DNA of 28,103 bases, taken from IMG/VR virus record IMGVR_UViG_3300025000_000349, positions 1 through 28,103 of that record; one strand, written 5' to 3'. The DNA comes from a virus. Below the pieces are notes generated by a model. That model searched no databases and was not told where the DNA came from. It worked only from the letters and a program-made list of their open reading frames with translations. The translations under genes and the position numbers were made by a program. Below, piece by piece: positions 6,333 to 14,084 of this stretch (its first letter is position 1; every line of letters starts with the position of its first letter).

Positions 6333-7076
6333 ATGACTAAACAAAATTGTCAGACATGCAAGTTTAAATATGTGAGCGGAACGTCCGCTCCGTGCAGCCA
6401 TTGCATTCCGTGTTGGGCATTGCGCGATTCGGTTGGGCCGCATCCTGGCTGGCAACCCAAAGAGCGGGCGGCCGAAAAAACCTCTGCCCGCGAGGAACAA
6501 TTGCAGGCGCAGGTTGACACATATCGGCAGGCGCTTGCAGATTTGATGGGCGAACTCAAAAATAATACGCTAACAATCCTTGGCAATTCTAGGCTACGTT
6601 GGGTTTGGGGGCATTGCCAGAGCCTGCTTGATGGCACAGTACCCCTGCCCGCTAGTTCGGCCGCACAATGCATCTCCAGACTGATGCAGGATAAAGATGC
6701 CATGCAAACCGAGATAGCCGAACTCCTCCGTCACATGTCATCGGGCAGGTGGCGCGAGGATGAGCTGAAGCGCGAACTCGCCGCAGCGAACAAGCGCAAC
6801 ACGGACTTGCAAGACGAACTCTCCGCCGCCAACAAGCGGATAGCGGAGTTGGAGGCGGAACTAGCCGATGCGCGGGAACAGATATCGGCTAGAAATAAGG
6901 ACATAGCAGAGTTGGAAGATGTGCGTCTGGAAAATATAGGCGCAAGACAAGCTAACGATACCATAGCAGCCGCGTATAACGCGGCGGTGGAAGAACGCGA
7001 TCAGGCGCGTTGGTGGGCGAGCTCGCTTTATCGCGGAGATCAGATATTTCGCAAGCGCCCCGGGTGGCTGAAATGA
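6333..7076 (+). CDS. Coiled-coil protein with N-terminal Cys cluster
   Basis: 247 residues. The first ~40 carry a zinc-like cluster (CQTCKFKY, then CSHCIPCWALR). Residues ~55-70 and ~125-225 are heptad-rich coiled coil (AANKRNTDLQDELSAANKR, ELEAELADAREQIS). The C-terminus is basic with WASSLYRGD. The spacer from the SSB gene is 8 nt with GGAGA. A structural or adaptor role is likely; no enzyme motif is present. The nucleotide sequence in the coil is locally repetitive. Confidence 0.6.
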   Translation: MTKQNCQTCKFKYVSGTSAPCSHCIPCWALRDSVGPHPGWQPKERAAEKTSAREEQLQAQVDTYRQALADLMGELKNNTLTILGNSRLRWVWGHCQSLLDGTVPLPASSAAQCISRLMQDKDAMQTEIAELLRHMSSGRWREDELKRELAAANKRNTDLQDELSAANKRIAELEAELADAREQISARNKDIAELEDVRLENIGARQANDTIAAAYNAAVEERDQARWWASSLYRGDQIFRKRPGWLK

Positions 7077-7159
7077 CCGCCCGCTACGTACCAACGCTGC
7101 TGTTTCAGACGTGCCACGGCGTGTGGCTGTGGCTTTTCAGATTGTGGAGGGTGAAATGA
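7073..7159 (+). CDS. Very small hydrophobic protein, 28 aa
   Basis: A 28-codon ORF fits exactly between two genes with ATGA overlaps at both ends (start at 7073, stop 7157-7159). Residues ~6-25 are mostly hydrophobic and aromatic (core GVWLWLFRLW), so it may insert into a membrane. The precise double coupling is the main argument that it is real. Confidence 0.4.
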   Translation: MTARYVPTLLFQTCHGVWLWLFRLWRVK

Positions 7160-7470
7160 GCGAAGAATTGAAACCATGTCCGTTTTGCGGCGGATCGAAG
7201 GTTCAGATTATTGATTACGAGTTTACCGATCAGATTGAATGTGACGAGTGTGGCAACTTAGTAAGACCATCGTGTTGGAACACCCGCCCGATTGAGGATG
7301 CCCTGCGCGCCGAGAATAAGCGGCTGCGCGAGGAGTTGATTAACGTGGTGAGCATAATTACCGGTAGTCAAAAAGGTTTCTTCGGCGAGGTATTAACATA
7401 CATGCCGCATTTCGCTGAAAGATACGTTGACACGCTGATTAAATTTTTATACCATGCTGACGCGAAATGA
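7156..7470 (+). CDS. Lar-like zinc ribbon protein
   Basis: 104 residues from the ATG at 7156 with GGAGGG upstream. The N-terminus LKPCPFCGG (Cys8, Cys11) followed by IECDECGN (Cys29, Cys32) is the zinc ribbon typical of the Lar restriction-alleviation family. The C-terminal ~60 residues are a coiled coil (ENKRLREELINVVS) and an amphipathic helix not typical of Lar. It could moderate host restriction, but small phage zinc ribbons of this type also have unknown roles. Confidence 0.55.
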   Translation: MSEELKPCPFCGGSKVQIIDYEFTDQIECDECGNLVRPSCWNTRPIEDALRAENKRLREELINVVSIITGSQKGFFGEVLTYMPHFAERYVDTLIKFLYHADAK

Positions 7471-7655
7471 CCACTTACTGGCACCCCTGTGAAACTGGAC
7501 AAACGCTGTTTGACGCGTTCTGCGCCGCGTACGAACCGATCAGCGATGGTTACCTGATCCGCGTGCCATCCGACCCGAAGCATCCGTACCACGTGGCCTG
7601 GCGTGCGTGGCAGGAGCACCGGGATAGTTGCGAGAAATGCAAGGTGACAAAATGA
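7467..7655 (+). CDS. Hypothetical protein, 62 aa
   Basis: ATGA-coupled to the zinc ribbon gene. 62 residues, rich in Trp, His and Pro (AWRAWQEHRD), with a terminal Cys pair CEKC. It resembles small phage proteins with a helical HVAWRAW segment seen in accessory regions; function unknown. Confidence 0.55.
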   Translation: MTTYWHPCETGQTLFDAFCAAYEPISDGYLIRVPSDPKHPYHVAWRAWQEHRDSCEKCKVTK

Positions 7656-7909
7656 ACGATGATTACGGGGCATTGGTAAAGCGCATCGAAAAACTAGAGG
7701 CGCAGCAAAACGGCACCGCATCTGGCGTGTGGTATCCGGTATCGGCGAAAATTGAGCACAACAAGAATTTGGTTATCAGGATGGACAACAATGGACACAT
7801 TACATACAACCGCGCGATATGGAACGGCGTATATTTTATGGCCGACAAAAATCTGGTGTACAGCGCGGAGAATGTTACCCATTTCATGTACGCTGATGAT
7901 CCGGGGTGA
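7652..7909 (+). CDS. Hypothetical protein, 85 aa
   Basis: Start at 7652 overlaps the preceding TGA. A short coiled helix (ALVKRIEKLEAQQ) is followed by a beta-rich part with repeated aromatic residues (GVWYPVSAKIE, GVYFMADKNLVYSAENVTHFMY). Family unknown. An earlier in-frame start at 7628 lies inside the upstream gene and is not needed. Confidence 0.55.
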   Translation: MNDDYGALVKRIEKLEAQQNGTASGVWYPVSAKIEHNKNLVIRMDNNGHITYNRAIWNGVYFMADKNLVYSAENVTHFMYADDPG

Positions 7910-7912
7910 ATC

Positions 7913-8293
7913 ATGACTCTAACCCGTGACGAAATTTTTTCGATGACGCCCGATCGGTTGCGCGTTGAGATAGCGAAGCGCAGGGGTATTGATGTTCTTT
8001 ATCCATTTGACGGAAGGTATGGTCCATTCTGTCAAACAGGGTTGACGGGAGAGGGGAACCCGCACTTATCGGTTCTTCCTGACTGGACAACTTCCATTGC
8101 CGATGCTTGGGAGTTGGTCGAGGACGCGCAAGCCGAACAATATCAGCAAACTTTTGAGATTGGTCATACTCCGGCGATATCTAAGAGATGGTTCGTAATC
8201 ATAGGGACTCACCGCTCTGTGGGTGATACCGCGTCGCTTGCCATCTGCCGCGCCTGGCTGCTGTGGCACGAGGAGAGGAAGGAGGAGAAATGA
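7913..8293 (+). CDS. Phage ABA-sandwich domain protein
   Basis: 126 residues. The central pattern LPDWTTSIADAWELVEDA, then a strand RWFVIIG and ASLAICRAWLLWHE resembles the small phage ABA-sandwich domain (BC1872-like), in which a PxWTxDxxAAxxLV segment and a C-terminal ICRAAL helix are typical. Biochemical role unknown for the family. The stop overlaps the nuclease gene. Confidence 0.6.
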   Translation: MTLTRDEIFSMTPDRLRVEIAKRRGIDVLYPFDGRYGPFCQTGLTGEGNPHLSVLPDWTTSIADAWELVEDAQAEQYQQTFEIGHTPAISKRWFVIIGTHRSVGDTASLAICRAWLLWHEERKEEK

Positions 8294-8652
8294 CTACTGA
8301 GCGCCGCTCTCGGATCGCCACGGGCAGCGAACTAGAAGCCACGTTTGCCTTTCAAATTATGGCTGCGGGCATAAAATATCGGCGCGAATACAGGGCTATT
8401 CCAACCCGTCGCTATAAGTGGGATTTTGCGATTGAGCCAATCGAGGAAACGCGATTGCTGGTCGAGTTGAACGGCGGGACGCACCGGCATATGGGACACT
8501 CGACCGGCGTCGGCATCCAGCGTGATTATGACAAGGCAAACGCGGCGGTGTGTCATGGCTTCCGGCAGTTGACGTTCACGGCGCAGGACGTGCACGATCT
8601 TACCGCGCTGGACACGGTGTGCAAGTTGCTACTTGGAGTGGAGGCGAAATGA
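8290..8652 (+). CDS. PD-(D/E)XK nuclease, small phage type
   Basis: 120 residues, ATGA-coupled. Layout: Glu14 in an ELEATFAFQIMAAGI helix, REYRAIPTRRYKWDFAI with Asp45, then LLVELNGG with Glu59 and Asn61, followed by GVGIQRDYDKANAAV and FRQLTFTAQDV. This fits the PD-(D/E)XK core of DUF559/Vsr-like phage endonucleases. It may act in recombination or host DNA attack. Asn replaces the usual Lys or Gln of the last motif position, so activity is not assured. Confidence 0.7.
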   Translation: MTTERRSRIATGSELEATFAFQIMAAGIKYRREYRAIPTRRYKWDFAIEPIEETRLLVELNGGTHRHMGHSTGVGIQRDYDKANAAVCHGFRQLTFTAQDVHDLTALDTVCKLLLGVEAK

Positions 8653-8792
8653 CATCTTCGCCATTGTCAAACACCCACAGGAACGCCACACAAGGTCACA
8701 GAAAGCCACAAGAACGATACTGTAGCGGAACAGAGTATCTTTGTCCAAAAACAAATAAAAACAGCCCACAATCAATCCTAGGGGCTTTTTGA
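8649..8792 (+). CDS. Hypothetical protein, 47 aa
   Basis: ATGA-coupled to the nuclease gene; its TGA overlaps the next ATG (TGATG). The 47-residue product is Asn/Ser/Lys-rich with no recognised motif and contains no obvious fold. The last codons run through a terminator-like hairpin. It may be a marginal gene. Confidence 0.35.
   Translation: MTSSPLSNTHRNATQGHRKPQERYCSGTEYLCPKTNKNSPQSILGAF
8767..8790 (+). terminator. Weak intrinsic terminator-like hairpin
   Basis: AGCCC near 8763-8767 pairs with GGGCT at 8782-8786, followed by T8786-T8790. The stem is only 5 bp with a ~14-nt loop, so termination would be partial. It sits at the junction of two overlapping genes and may reduce expression of the last gene of the early operon. 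Confidence 0.3.
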
Positions 8793-9142
8793 TGATAGGG
8801 CACTCTCTAGCCAAGAACGCGAAGCGCGCCAACCGTTGCCGGGTGTGCGGCAAATATTTTCGTTATCGCGGAGCGGAGGTGCAGTATCTATGTGCGTCCC
8901 ACCGTTCGCAGAAGTCGCTGCCAGGCGGCAAATACAAAATTATAACTTTTGTAGACGGGTTGTCCGAAGATCAAGAAGATTTTTTGGCAACGATGATGGA
9001 CGTAGAGATAAACAAGATGCACCTGGTTGATCTTGCGCAGGGGTGCGGCATGGACGGAGCGGTTGTGCAACATCTAGGGAGTGGGACGTTTTACAAGATC
9101 GAGCGGGGCGAATTTATTGAGATGCAAAAACCCGCCGGTTAG
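8792..9142 (+). CDS. Zinc-finger-like protein, 116 aa
   Basis: Last gene of the rightward early block. CRVCGKYF (two Cys) and YLCASHRSQ supply a likely CxxC...CxxH zinc site in residues ~16-41. The remainder has a GLSEDQEDFLATMMDVEI helix and a C-terminal beta part. No named family recognised. The ATG at 8792 overlaps the upstream TGA; the stop lies inside the terminator hairpin. Confidence 0.55.
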   Translation: MIGHSLAKNAKRANRCRVCGKYFRYRGAEVQYLCASHRSQKSLPGGKYKIITFVDGLSEDQEDFLATMMDVEINKMHLVDLAQGCGMDGAVVQHLGSGTFYKIERGEFIEMQKPAG

Positions 9143-9148
9143 GGCGGG
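9126..9148 (-). terminator. Intrinsic terminator of the leftward regulator gene
   Basis: Read leftward, CCCGCC (9148-9143), a 6-nt loop and GGCGGG (9136-9131) are followed by TTTTT (9130-9126): a textbook intrinsic terminator 20 bp past the regulator's stop. Read rightward the same hairpin lacks a good U run, but it overlaps the stop of the 116-aa gene and may slow the early transcript there. Confidence 0.8.
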
Positions 9149-9168
9149 CTTGTGTGGGGGTAATATTT

Positions 9169-9501
9169 TTATTCCAGAGCAGCATCTTTGTGGATTTTTT
9201 CGGCCGCATCCTGGATTTCATTTTCGGTCATGCGGGGTTCGCTGATCGACAAACCGGACTGAACTTTGCGAATGAGATCTGCGATTTCTTCGGTGGACAT
9301 CCCGGTAAGCTCGCTGGGGTTGATGCCTAAAACTTCGTAAGACTCGTTGCTTATACTTTTCATTTCGACCTCCTTGTTGTACATCCTGTCTATGGCGACC
9401 GAGATAACCTCGGTCTGATTCATCCCCGTCTTGCTAACCAGGGTTGCTAGCTGCTCAGCGGTGAGCTTTGATGTTCTGATTGATGTCGGGTGTTTGCTCA
9501 T
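9169..9501 (-). CDS. Ribbon-helix-helix transcription regulator
   Basis: 110 residues from the ATG at 9501, with AAGGAGA 9 nt upstream. Residues ~5-42 match a ribbon-helix-helix fold: strand TSIRTSKLT, helix AEQLATLVSKTG, turn MNQ, helix TEVISVAIDRMYN. The C-terminal ~60 residues are acidic and helical (STEEIADLIRKVQSG), perhaps for oligomerisation. It is the only leftward gene between the early and late blocks. The upstream gap contains a 21-bp palindrome that could be its operator, implying autoregulation and control of the late genes. Family call from pattern; target is inferred. Confidence 0.7.
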   Translation of the reverse strand: MSKHPTSIRTSKLTAEQLATLVSKTGMNQTEVISVAIDRMYNKEVEMKSISNESYEVLGINPSELTGMSTEEIADLIRKVQSGLSISEPRMTENEIQDAAEKIHKDAALE

Positions 9502-9536
9502 GTTGCGTTATCTCCTTGTTTGTTTGATATACACAG

Positions 9537-9557
9537 TGTAGCGCAATTTGCGATACA
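9537..9557 (+). promoter_or_regulatory. 21-bp palindromic operator candidate
   Basis: TGTAGCGCAA-T-TTGCGATACA: two 10-bp half-sites around 9547 with one mismatched pair (9541/9553). It lies 36 bp upstream of the regulator's ATG and 77 bp upstream of the first late gene. Ribbon-helix-helix dimers bind such symmetric sites. I saw no second perfect copy elsewhere in the window. Confidence 0.6.
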
Positions 9558-9621
9558 TACATTAAAACAAACTAAGTGTTACATTAGAAAAAGTTATATA
9601 AAATATTTGCATCATTTGTGT

Positions 9622-9627
9622 TATCCT
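9622..9627 (+). promoter_or_regulatory. Possible -10 of the late operon, leaderless
   Basis: TATCCT (four of six consensus bases) ends exactly 7 bases before the A of the ATG at 9634, the same geometry as the early TATAAT/ATG pair at 1978-1990. No ribosome site precedes this ATG. I see no convincing -35, so a phage activator may be needed. Confidence 0.35.
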
Positions 9628-9633
9628 GTATCC

Positions 9634-9858
9634 ATGAATACGATTTCTGGCCGTCTGTGTGTGTGCGGCGTTCCGATCCCGGAAAGCCATGTGCTATGCC
9701 ATGCGTGCCAGGAAATTTATACGCTCCGGCGCGAATTGTGGCCGGAATGGCTACATGATTGGATGGACAATTACCAGGCGGAGATTGAATATGAGCGCAG
9801 CGGGCCGGAGTCGTTGGATGAAATCATGAGCAGGCAATCCAGGGTGGACAATGGCTGA
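9634..9858 (+). CDS. Small Cys-rich protein, 74 aa
   Basis: First gene of the late block. The chosen ATG at 9634 follows the -10-like box; longer in-frame starts would run through the regulatory gap. CVCGVPI and VLCHACQ (four Cys, residues ~9-27) form a probable zinc knuckle, followed by an acidic helix (QAEIEYERSGPESLDEIMSRQ). It overlaps the next gene by 8 nt. Function unknown. Confidence 0.55.
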   Translation: MNTISGRLCVCGVPIPESHVLCHACQEIYTLRRELWPEWLHDWMDNYQAEIEYERSGPESLDEIMSRQSRVDNG

Positions 9859-10096
9859 AAAGATTGAGTTCCCTGCATCGGTGTATAAGGTGCAAAATCT
9901 AGTCGACCACGGATTGCGAGTCACCCTAGACTTTCCAGAATCTCATATTATGCAAGCCGCTATGCTTATGGAATGTCAGCGAATGGGGGTAGCGCTCCAG
10001 GTCGTTGCAACGCCGATAACACAGAATACATCGCAAGGAGACACGCCGGATGGCAAGAAAAGCAGGCCGGAAACAAGGAGCTTACGCGGCACTTAG
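9851..10096 (+). CDS. Hypothetical protein, 81 aa
   Basis: Overlaps the preceding gene by 8 nt and ends 20 nt before the terminase small subunit start. Residues ~10-60 look like a small alpha/beta fold (strand GLRVTLDF, helix SHIMQAAMLMECQRMG, strand ALQVVATPI); the tail is polar. No family recognised. Confidence 0.5.
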   Translation: MAEKIEFPASVYKVQNLVDHGLRVTLDFPESHIMQAAMLMECQRMGVALQVVATPITQNTSQGDTPDGKKSRPETRSLRGT

Positions 10097-10116
10097 TTGT
10101 TTTACACAAGGATCAA

Positions 10117-10482
10117 ATGGCAGGATTACCGAAGGGAAGAACCAATAACCCAAACGGGCGACCACCCAAAAACAGGGCATTGACTGACGCCCTGGCTTTG
10201 GCATTAAAGCACACAGTTGATTTTCCTGACGGGAGAAAGGTGTCCGGCAAAAAAGTATTAGCCAATTTAGTGACAAGCGTTCTAACAACTGGGCGCATTA
10301 AATTTCCTAATGACACAGAGGAATCAATCGTTAGTGTTAAAGACTGGATGGAATTTGCGAAGTGGGCTTATGGGTATCTTGAACCGGCTGCAACGCGGCT
10401 GGAACACACTGGCGAGGACGGGAACATTTTGGAGATATTAGTCCGTTATGCAGATAGAACTGATACTACCGAGGCCACATGA
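10117..10482 (+). CDS. Probable terminase small subunit
   Basis: 121 residues from the ATG at 10117, with AAGGA just upstream; the longer frame back to 9973 overlaps another gene. The N-terminus KGRTNNPNGRPPKNRAL is the Arg/Gly/Pro pattern of DUF5681-like proteins common next to large terminase genes, followed by a helical LTDALALALKHTV segment and SVKDWMEFAKWAYGYLEP. Position directly before the large terminase, overlapping it by 35 nt, supports a DNA-recognition role in packaging. No clear helix-turn-helix is seen. Confidence 0.6.
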   Translation: MAGLPKGRTNNPNGRPPKNRALTDALALALKHTVDFPDGRKVSGKKVLANLVTSVLTTGRIKFPNDTEESIVSVKDWMEFAKWAYGYLEPAATRLEHTGEDGNILEILVRYADRTDTTEAT

Positions 10483-12712
10483 AGCGCAGCAAGCCATTAT
10501 CAACGGAGCCAAGCGATTTAATGTTGAAAGTTGCGGGCGGCGATTCGGCAAAACTATGCTTGACATACACGAGGCAGCGCCAATGTTATTAGCGGGCTAT
10601 CCTGTTGGCGGCTTCTTCCCGACATACAAAATGCTGTCTGAAACCTGGCGGCAGTTTATTGATGTATTTGCGCCTATTCGCAACAACAAGAACGAGCAGG
10701 AACACCGACTTGAATTAGTCACTGGCGGCGTGCTGGAAATGTGGTCATTGGATGCGGCCGATACTGCGCGCGGGCGCAAGTATAAGCGCGTTTTTATTGA
10801 CGAGGCCGCGATGATACCGAATCTCATGGATATCTGGAACGCCGTCATTCGCCCGATGCTGATTGACTACAAAGGCGATGCGTTTATCAAGTCAACGCCT
10901 AAAGGACACAATGGATTCTGGCAGATGTATCAGTTAGGCAACGACCCGAAAAACAGCGAATGGAAGTCGTGGCAATTCCAGACCGCCGAGAATCCATACA
11001 TTCCACAGTCAGAAATCGCGGCAATGAAGGCAAGCATGCCGGAAATTATATTCAGGCAGGAAATTATGGCTGAGTTTATCGAGTCAGACGGGGCTGTCTT
11101 CCGCCGGGTGCAGGAAGCGGCGCACGTTGAGCGACTAGACAAACCCAAAAAAGGCAGGCAGTATGCGGCGGGCGTGGACGTTGCTGCGGCTGTGGACTAC
11201 ACGGTTGTTACGGTTATGGATGTTGCCAGCAAAGAGGCTGTTTTTGTTGACCGCTTCAACCGCGTGGACTACAATGTTTTAATCGACCGGCTTGAGGCTG
11301 CATATAAACACTGGAGAATGACCGTTATGAAAATCGAGTCCAATTCCATCGGCCAGCCCGTTATAGATGCGCTGCGTGCGCGTGGCATGAATATCGTTCC
11401 GTTTACCACCACAGGCGCTACCAAACAGGTCATTATCCAGAACTTGCAGGCCGCATTCGAAAACTCACAACTCGGCATTATTGATGATCCAATTTTGATC
11501 GGCGAACTATTGAGTTTCGAGAGCAAGCGCAACGCATCTGGCTCGTTTTCATATTCCGCGCCGGACGGGATGCACGATGACTGTCTTTTGGCTGGCACAT
11601 TAATTAAAACGGACGAGGGTTATAAATCTATTGAGAATATCAAGGTCGGTGATTTAGTGCTAACCCACACGGGAAATTTCAAGCGGGTAGAGGCTTTAAT
11701 CAAGAAGCCATTTTCTGGACAATTTTACAAGGTCAAACCTGCTTGTAATCTCACGCTCGGGATCAGTTATAACCATCCGCTATATGCAGCAAAACGAGAT
11801 TATAGCGGCGATCTATCGGGGGAGTTTAATCGTAGGGACTGGGTACTTCCTGGCGACTGGAAAAAAACTTATCGAACCGTTTGTATCAAACAGCAGATTG
11901 AAAATCAAACATTGTTTGAATTATCCGAGGACGATTATTACCAGAACGGAAAATTATCAGGTAATATAAAACTACGCAAGATTGAGATAAACAAAGATTT
12001 TGCGTTGCTTACTGGCCGATTTGTCGCAGATGGACATTGCAGGAAATACGGATTTTATTCCATGGAGCTTGCGTTCAACCATAATGAGCAAGATGACATT
12101 CGGTTTTATTTGGATTATATTAATGGCCTTGGCGTGAAAGCAAGATATGAGCGCATGTCCGGGACCAATGGAGGAAAAATAATTTTTTCCAGCAAGCTTT
12201 TATATCACATATTCTTAGACACTTACAACGAAAACGGCGAGCGGAAATTACCGAAGTGGGTTTGGCGAATTGGCAAACTTGTCTCTGGTGTTTATGAAGG
12301 CTGGATTGCGGCTGATGGATGTGAGACCCGGGGGCACTTGATTGGCTGTTCAACAAGTAAGCAATTGGCGCTAGAAATTCGCGATATTGCTATGGCAATT
12401 GGCAAGTATGCAACCATTCAAGAGTTGCGAAACCGAAAAAGATATGGCAAGCCAAGTAAAGATCAATGTTGGGTAGCCGTGCACGATAAATGGATGTTTA
12501 CCGCCGGCCAGCGCAAGGTAAGTGATTTTGAATATATCTCAACAGCAAAAGTTGGCGAATACTTTTACGAAGGCGATGTTTATAACCTGCAAGTTGCCGA
12601 TGACCGGTCTTTTATTGCCAACGGAATCGTTGTGCATAACTGCGTTATGTCACTGGCGATAACGTGGGATGCGGTCAACAACAATGGCAGCGTGATTTTA
12701 TTTGGAGCGTAG
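10448..12712 (+). CDS. terL: Terminase large subunit containing an intein
   Basis: 754 residues, of which 379-731 are an intein; the spliced protein would be ~401 aa. ATPase: Walker A SCGRRFGKT (28-36), Walker B VFIDEA, coupling motif KSTPKG. Nuclease: GVDVAAAVDYTVV (first Asp), MKIESNSIG (Glu) and GMHDD-CVMSLA (last Asp), the RNase H-like three-metal-ligand set. The intein interrupts the final nuclease motif directly after DD, so the unspliced protein should be packaging-dead. It cuts and pumps genome concatemers into the prohead. The host protein end VILFGA is short, as in compact phage terminases. Confidence 0.9.
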   Translation: MQIELILPRPHEAQQAIINGAKRFNVESCGRRFGKTMLDIHEAAPMLLAGYPVGGFFPTYKMLSETWRQFIDVFAPIRNNKNEQEHRLELVTGGVLEMWSLDAADTARGRKYKRVFIDEAAMIPNLMDIWNAVIRPMLIDYKGDAFIKSTPKGHNGFWQMYQLGNDPKNSEWKSWQFQTAENPYIPQSEIAAMKASMPEIIFRQEIMAEFIESDGAVFRRVQEAAHVERLDKPKKGRQYAAGVDVAAAVDYTVVTVMDVASKEAVFVDRFNRVDYNVLIDRLEAAYKHWRMTVMKIESNSIGQPVIDALRARGMNIVPFTTTGATKQVIIQNLQAAFENSQLGIIDDPILIGELLSFESKRNASGSFSYSAPDGMHDDCLLAGTLIKTDEGYKSIENIKVGDLVLTHTGNFKRVEALIKKPFSGQFYKVKPACNLTLGISYNHPLYAAKRDYSGDLSGEFNRRDWVLPGDWKKTYRTVCIKQQIENQTLFELSEDDYYQNGKLSGNIKLRKIEINKDFALLTGRFVADGHCRKYGFYSMELAFNHNEQDDIRFYLDYINGLGVKARYERMSGTNGGKIIFSSKLLYHIFLDTYNENGERKLPKWVWRIGKLVSGVYEGWIAADGCETRGHLIGCSTSKQLALEIRDIAMAIGKYATIQELRNRKRYGKPSKDQCWVAVHDKWMFTAGQRKVSDFEYISTAKVGEYFYEGDVYNLQVADDRSFIANGIVVHNCVMSLAITWDAVNNNGSVILFGA
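11582..12640 (+). mobile_element. Intein with LAGLIDADG endonuclease in terL
   Basis: 353-residue intein. N-terminal splicing block A: CLLAGTLIKTDEGYKSIE (Cys1 nucleophile) with VGDLVLTHTG; block B: SYNHPLYA. Two LAGLIDADG motifs are spaced as expected: LLTGRFVADGHC and VYEGWIAADGCE, with LPKWVW between (block D). C-terminal blocks: VYNLQVADDRSFIANG and VVHN, followed by Cys+1. All residues for self-splicing are present. The insertion point, the TerL nuclease motif HDD-C, is a highly conserved target, typical for homing. Confidence 0.9.
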
Positions 12713-12713
12713 G

Positions 12714-14084
12714 ATGACAAACAATATCAAAACGATAACCAGCGTTCCTGGGTGGCTGACCGATTTTACAAACTCGGGCTTGCCAAAATCTACCGCGCAA
12801 CTTTATGCGACCGTGCCGCTCGTTTATCGCGCCATACGTCTGCGCGCCGATGCGCTATCCGCCGTTCCGATAAAAATTATTGCCGGAAAAGACGAAGAAA
12901 AAACATGGCCGTTTCCGACAGCATTGCGCACGCTTATCTGGCGCGCGGAAGCCGGATTATTGCAAACCGGCGGCGCATATTGGGAAATTGTTAGCAACAA
13001 GTCCGGCTACAAAAAAGATGTTCGTTTCCGCAATTCGCACTATATGGATGTAAGTTACGACAACGGAAAACTAATTTTCAAACAGACCACCGCAAACGGC
13101 GGCGAGTGGATCAACGAGCCGGATAAAGGCCTGTATCAGATGGTTTATTTCTCGGACTACGATCCTGCGCAGGACATACTTCCCGGCGTAGGCGCTGCTG
13201 AGGTTGGGAGAATCGACGCCAGGTTGATCACAGCGCTATCGAAGTTCCCCGAGGCATACTTCGAGGGCGGAGCCATGCCGGTTACGTTGCTCGGGATTGA
13301 CAGTTCGGATACCAATGAGATTGCGCGGGTAGAAAATTGGTTCAAGCGCAGCGCGACGGCCATCAAAAACGCGTTCCGCGTGCTGGGCATCCGGGCCGGG
13401 TCCATCATCCCGACCACGCTGACGCCCGACCTCGAAAAAATGGCTATGCCGGAATTGTATAACACGGCAAAGAAAAATATTGCAGTCGCGTTTGGCATAC
13501 CAGAGAGCATGCTGGATACAACCGCCGCCAATTTTGCCACGGCGCAGGAAGCGCGGCTTGGATTTTACGAGGATCAGATCAAGGCACGCGCGGCCATGTT
13601 CGAAGATGTTATCAATACGCAGCTTTTGGCGAAGGAAAAATTGTCGATCAAATTCGACTTTGAGGCCATGTCCCTTTTCCAGGAGGATGAAGCCGCCCGC
13701 GCCAAAGTTTTGCGCGAGCTTACCTATTCCGGTACGCCGCTCGAACTCGCATTTGACCTGGCCGGATATGCGCTGACACCCGAACAAATCGCGATGCTCA
13801 CCAGCGATGCGGCTCACGAACCGGCAGAGGTTGAACACATGATAGAACATACAGAGCCGCAACCGATGAATGGTCAGAACGCAGGCATAGGCGAAGAGAT
13901 GCGCCGCTGGCAGCACATGGTCGAGAAGCGCGTAAGGTCGAATAAGCCGGTGCGCGATTTCGAAAGTGATATCATTCCCGCGGCGTTGAATGGCGCAATA
14001 GCCGGGCAACTGGAATCGGCAAAAACAATCGATGATATCCGCGCCGTGTTCAAAATGGCCGCGGATTGGGAGACGTATCCGTGA
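12714..14084 (+). CDS. Portal protein, HK97 type
   Basis: 456 residues, ATG at 12714 one base after the terminase stop with GGAG 7 nt upstream. HK97-family portal features: N-terminal VYRAIRLRADALSAVPIKI, a LLQTGGAYWEI strand, a MVYFSDYDPAQDILPG strand, and the core KNIAVAFGIPESMLDTTAANFATAQEARLGFYEDQI. It forms the 12-mer ring through which DNA enters and leaves the head. The C-terminal ~70 residues are charged and helical. Its stop overlaps the next GTG start. Confidence 0.85.
   Translation: MTNNIKTITSVPGWLTDFTNSGLPKSTAQLYATVPLVYRAIRLRADALSAVPIKIIAGKDEEKTWPFPTALRTLIWRAEAGLLQTGGAYWEIVSNKSGYKKDVRFRNSHYMDVSYDNGKLIFKQTTANGGEWINEPDKGLYQMVYFSDYDPAQDILPGVGAAEVGRIDARLITALSKFPEAYFEGGAMPVTLLGIDSSDTNEIARVENWFKRSATAIKNAFRVLGIRAGSIIPTTLTPDLEKMAMPELYNTAKKNIAVAFGIPESMLDTTAANFATAQEARLGFYEDQIKARAAMFEDVINTQLLAKEKLSIKFDFEAMSLFQEDEAARAKVLRELTYSGTPLELAFDLAGYALTPEQIAMLTSDAAHEPAEVEHMIEHTEPQPMNGQNAGIGEEMRRWQHMVEKRVRSNKPVRDFESDIIPAALNGAIAGQLESAKTIDDIRAVFKMAADWETYP

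Noticed and set aside
1887-9585. GTTACATT shared by both divergent control regions (1887-1894, 9578-9585)
   Set aside because: A single 8-mer match in AT-rich sequence, not placed similarly relative to the promoters.
13236-14009. 257-codon minus-strand ORF opposite the portal gene
   Set aside because: No ribosome site or promoter, no domain pattern, and the portal frame is clearly conserved; it is an opposite-strand shadow, unlike the intein case.
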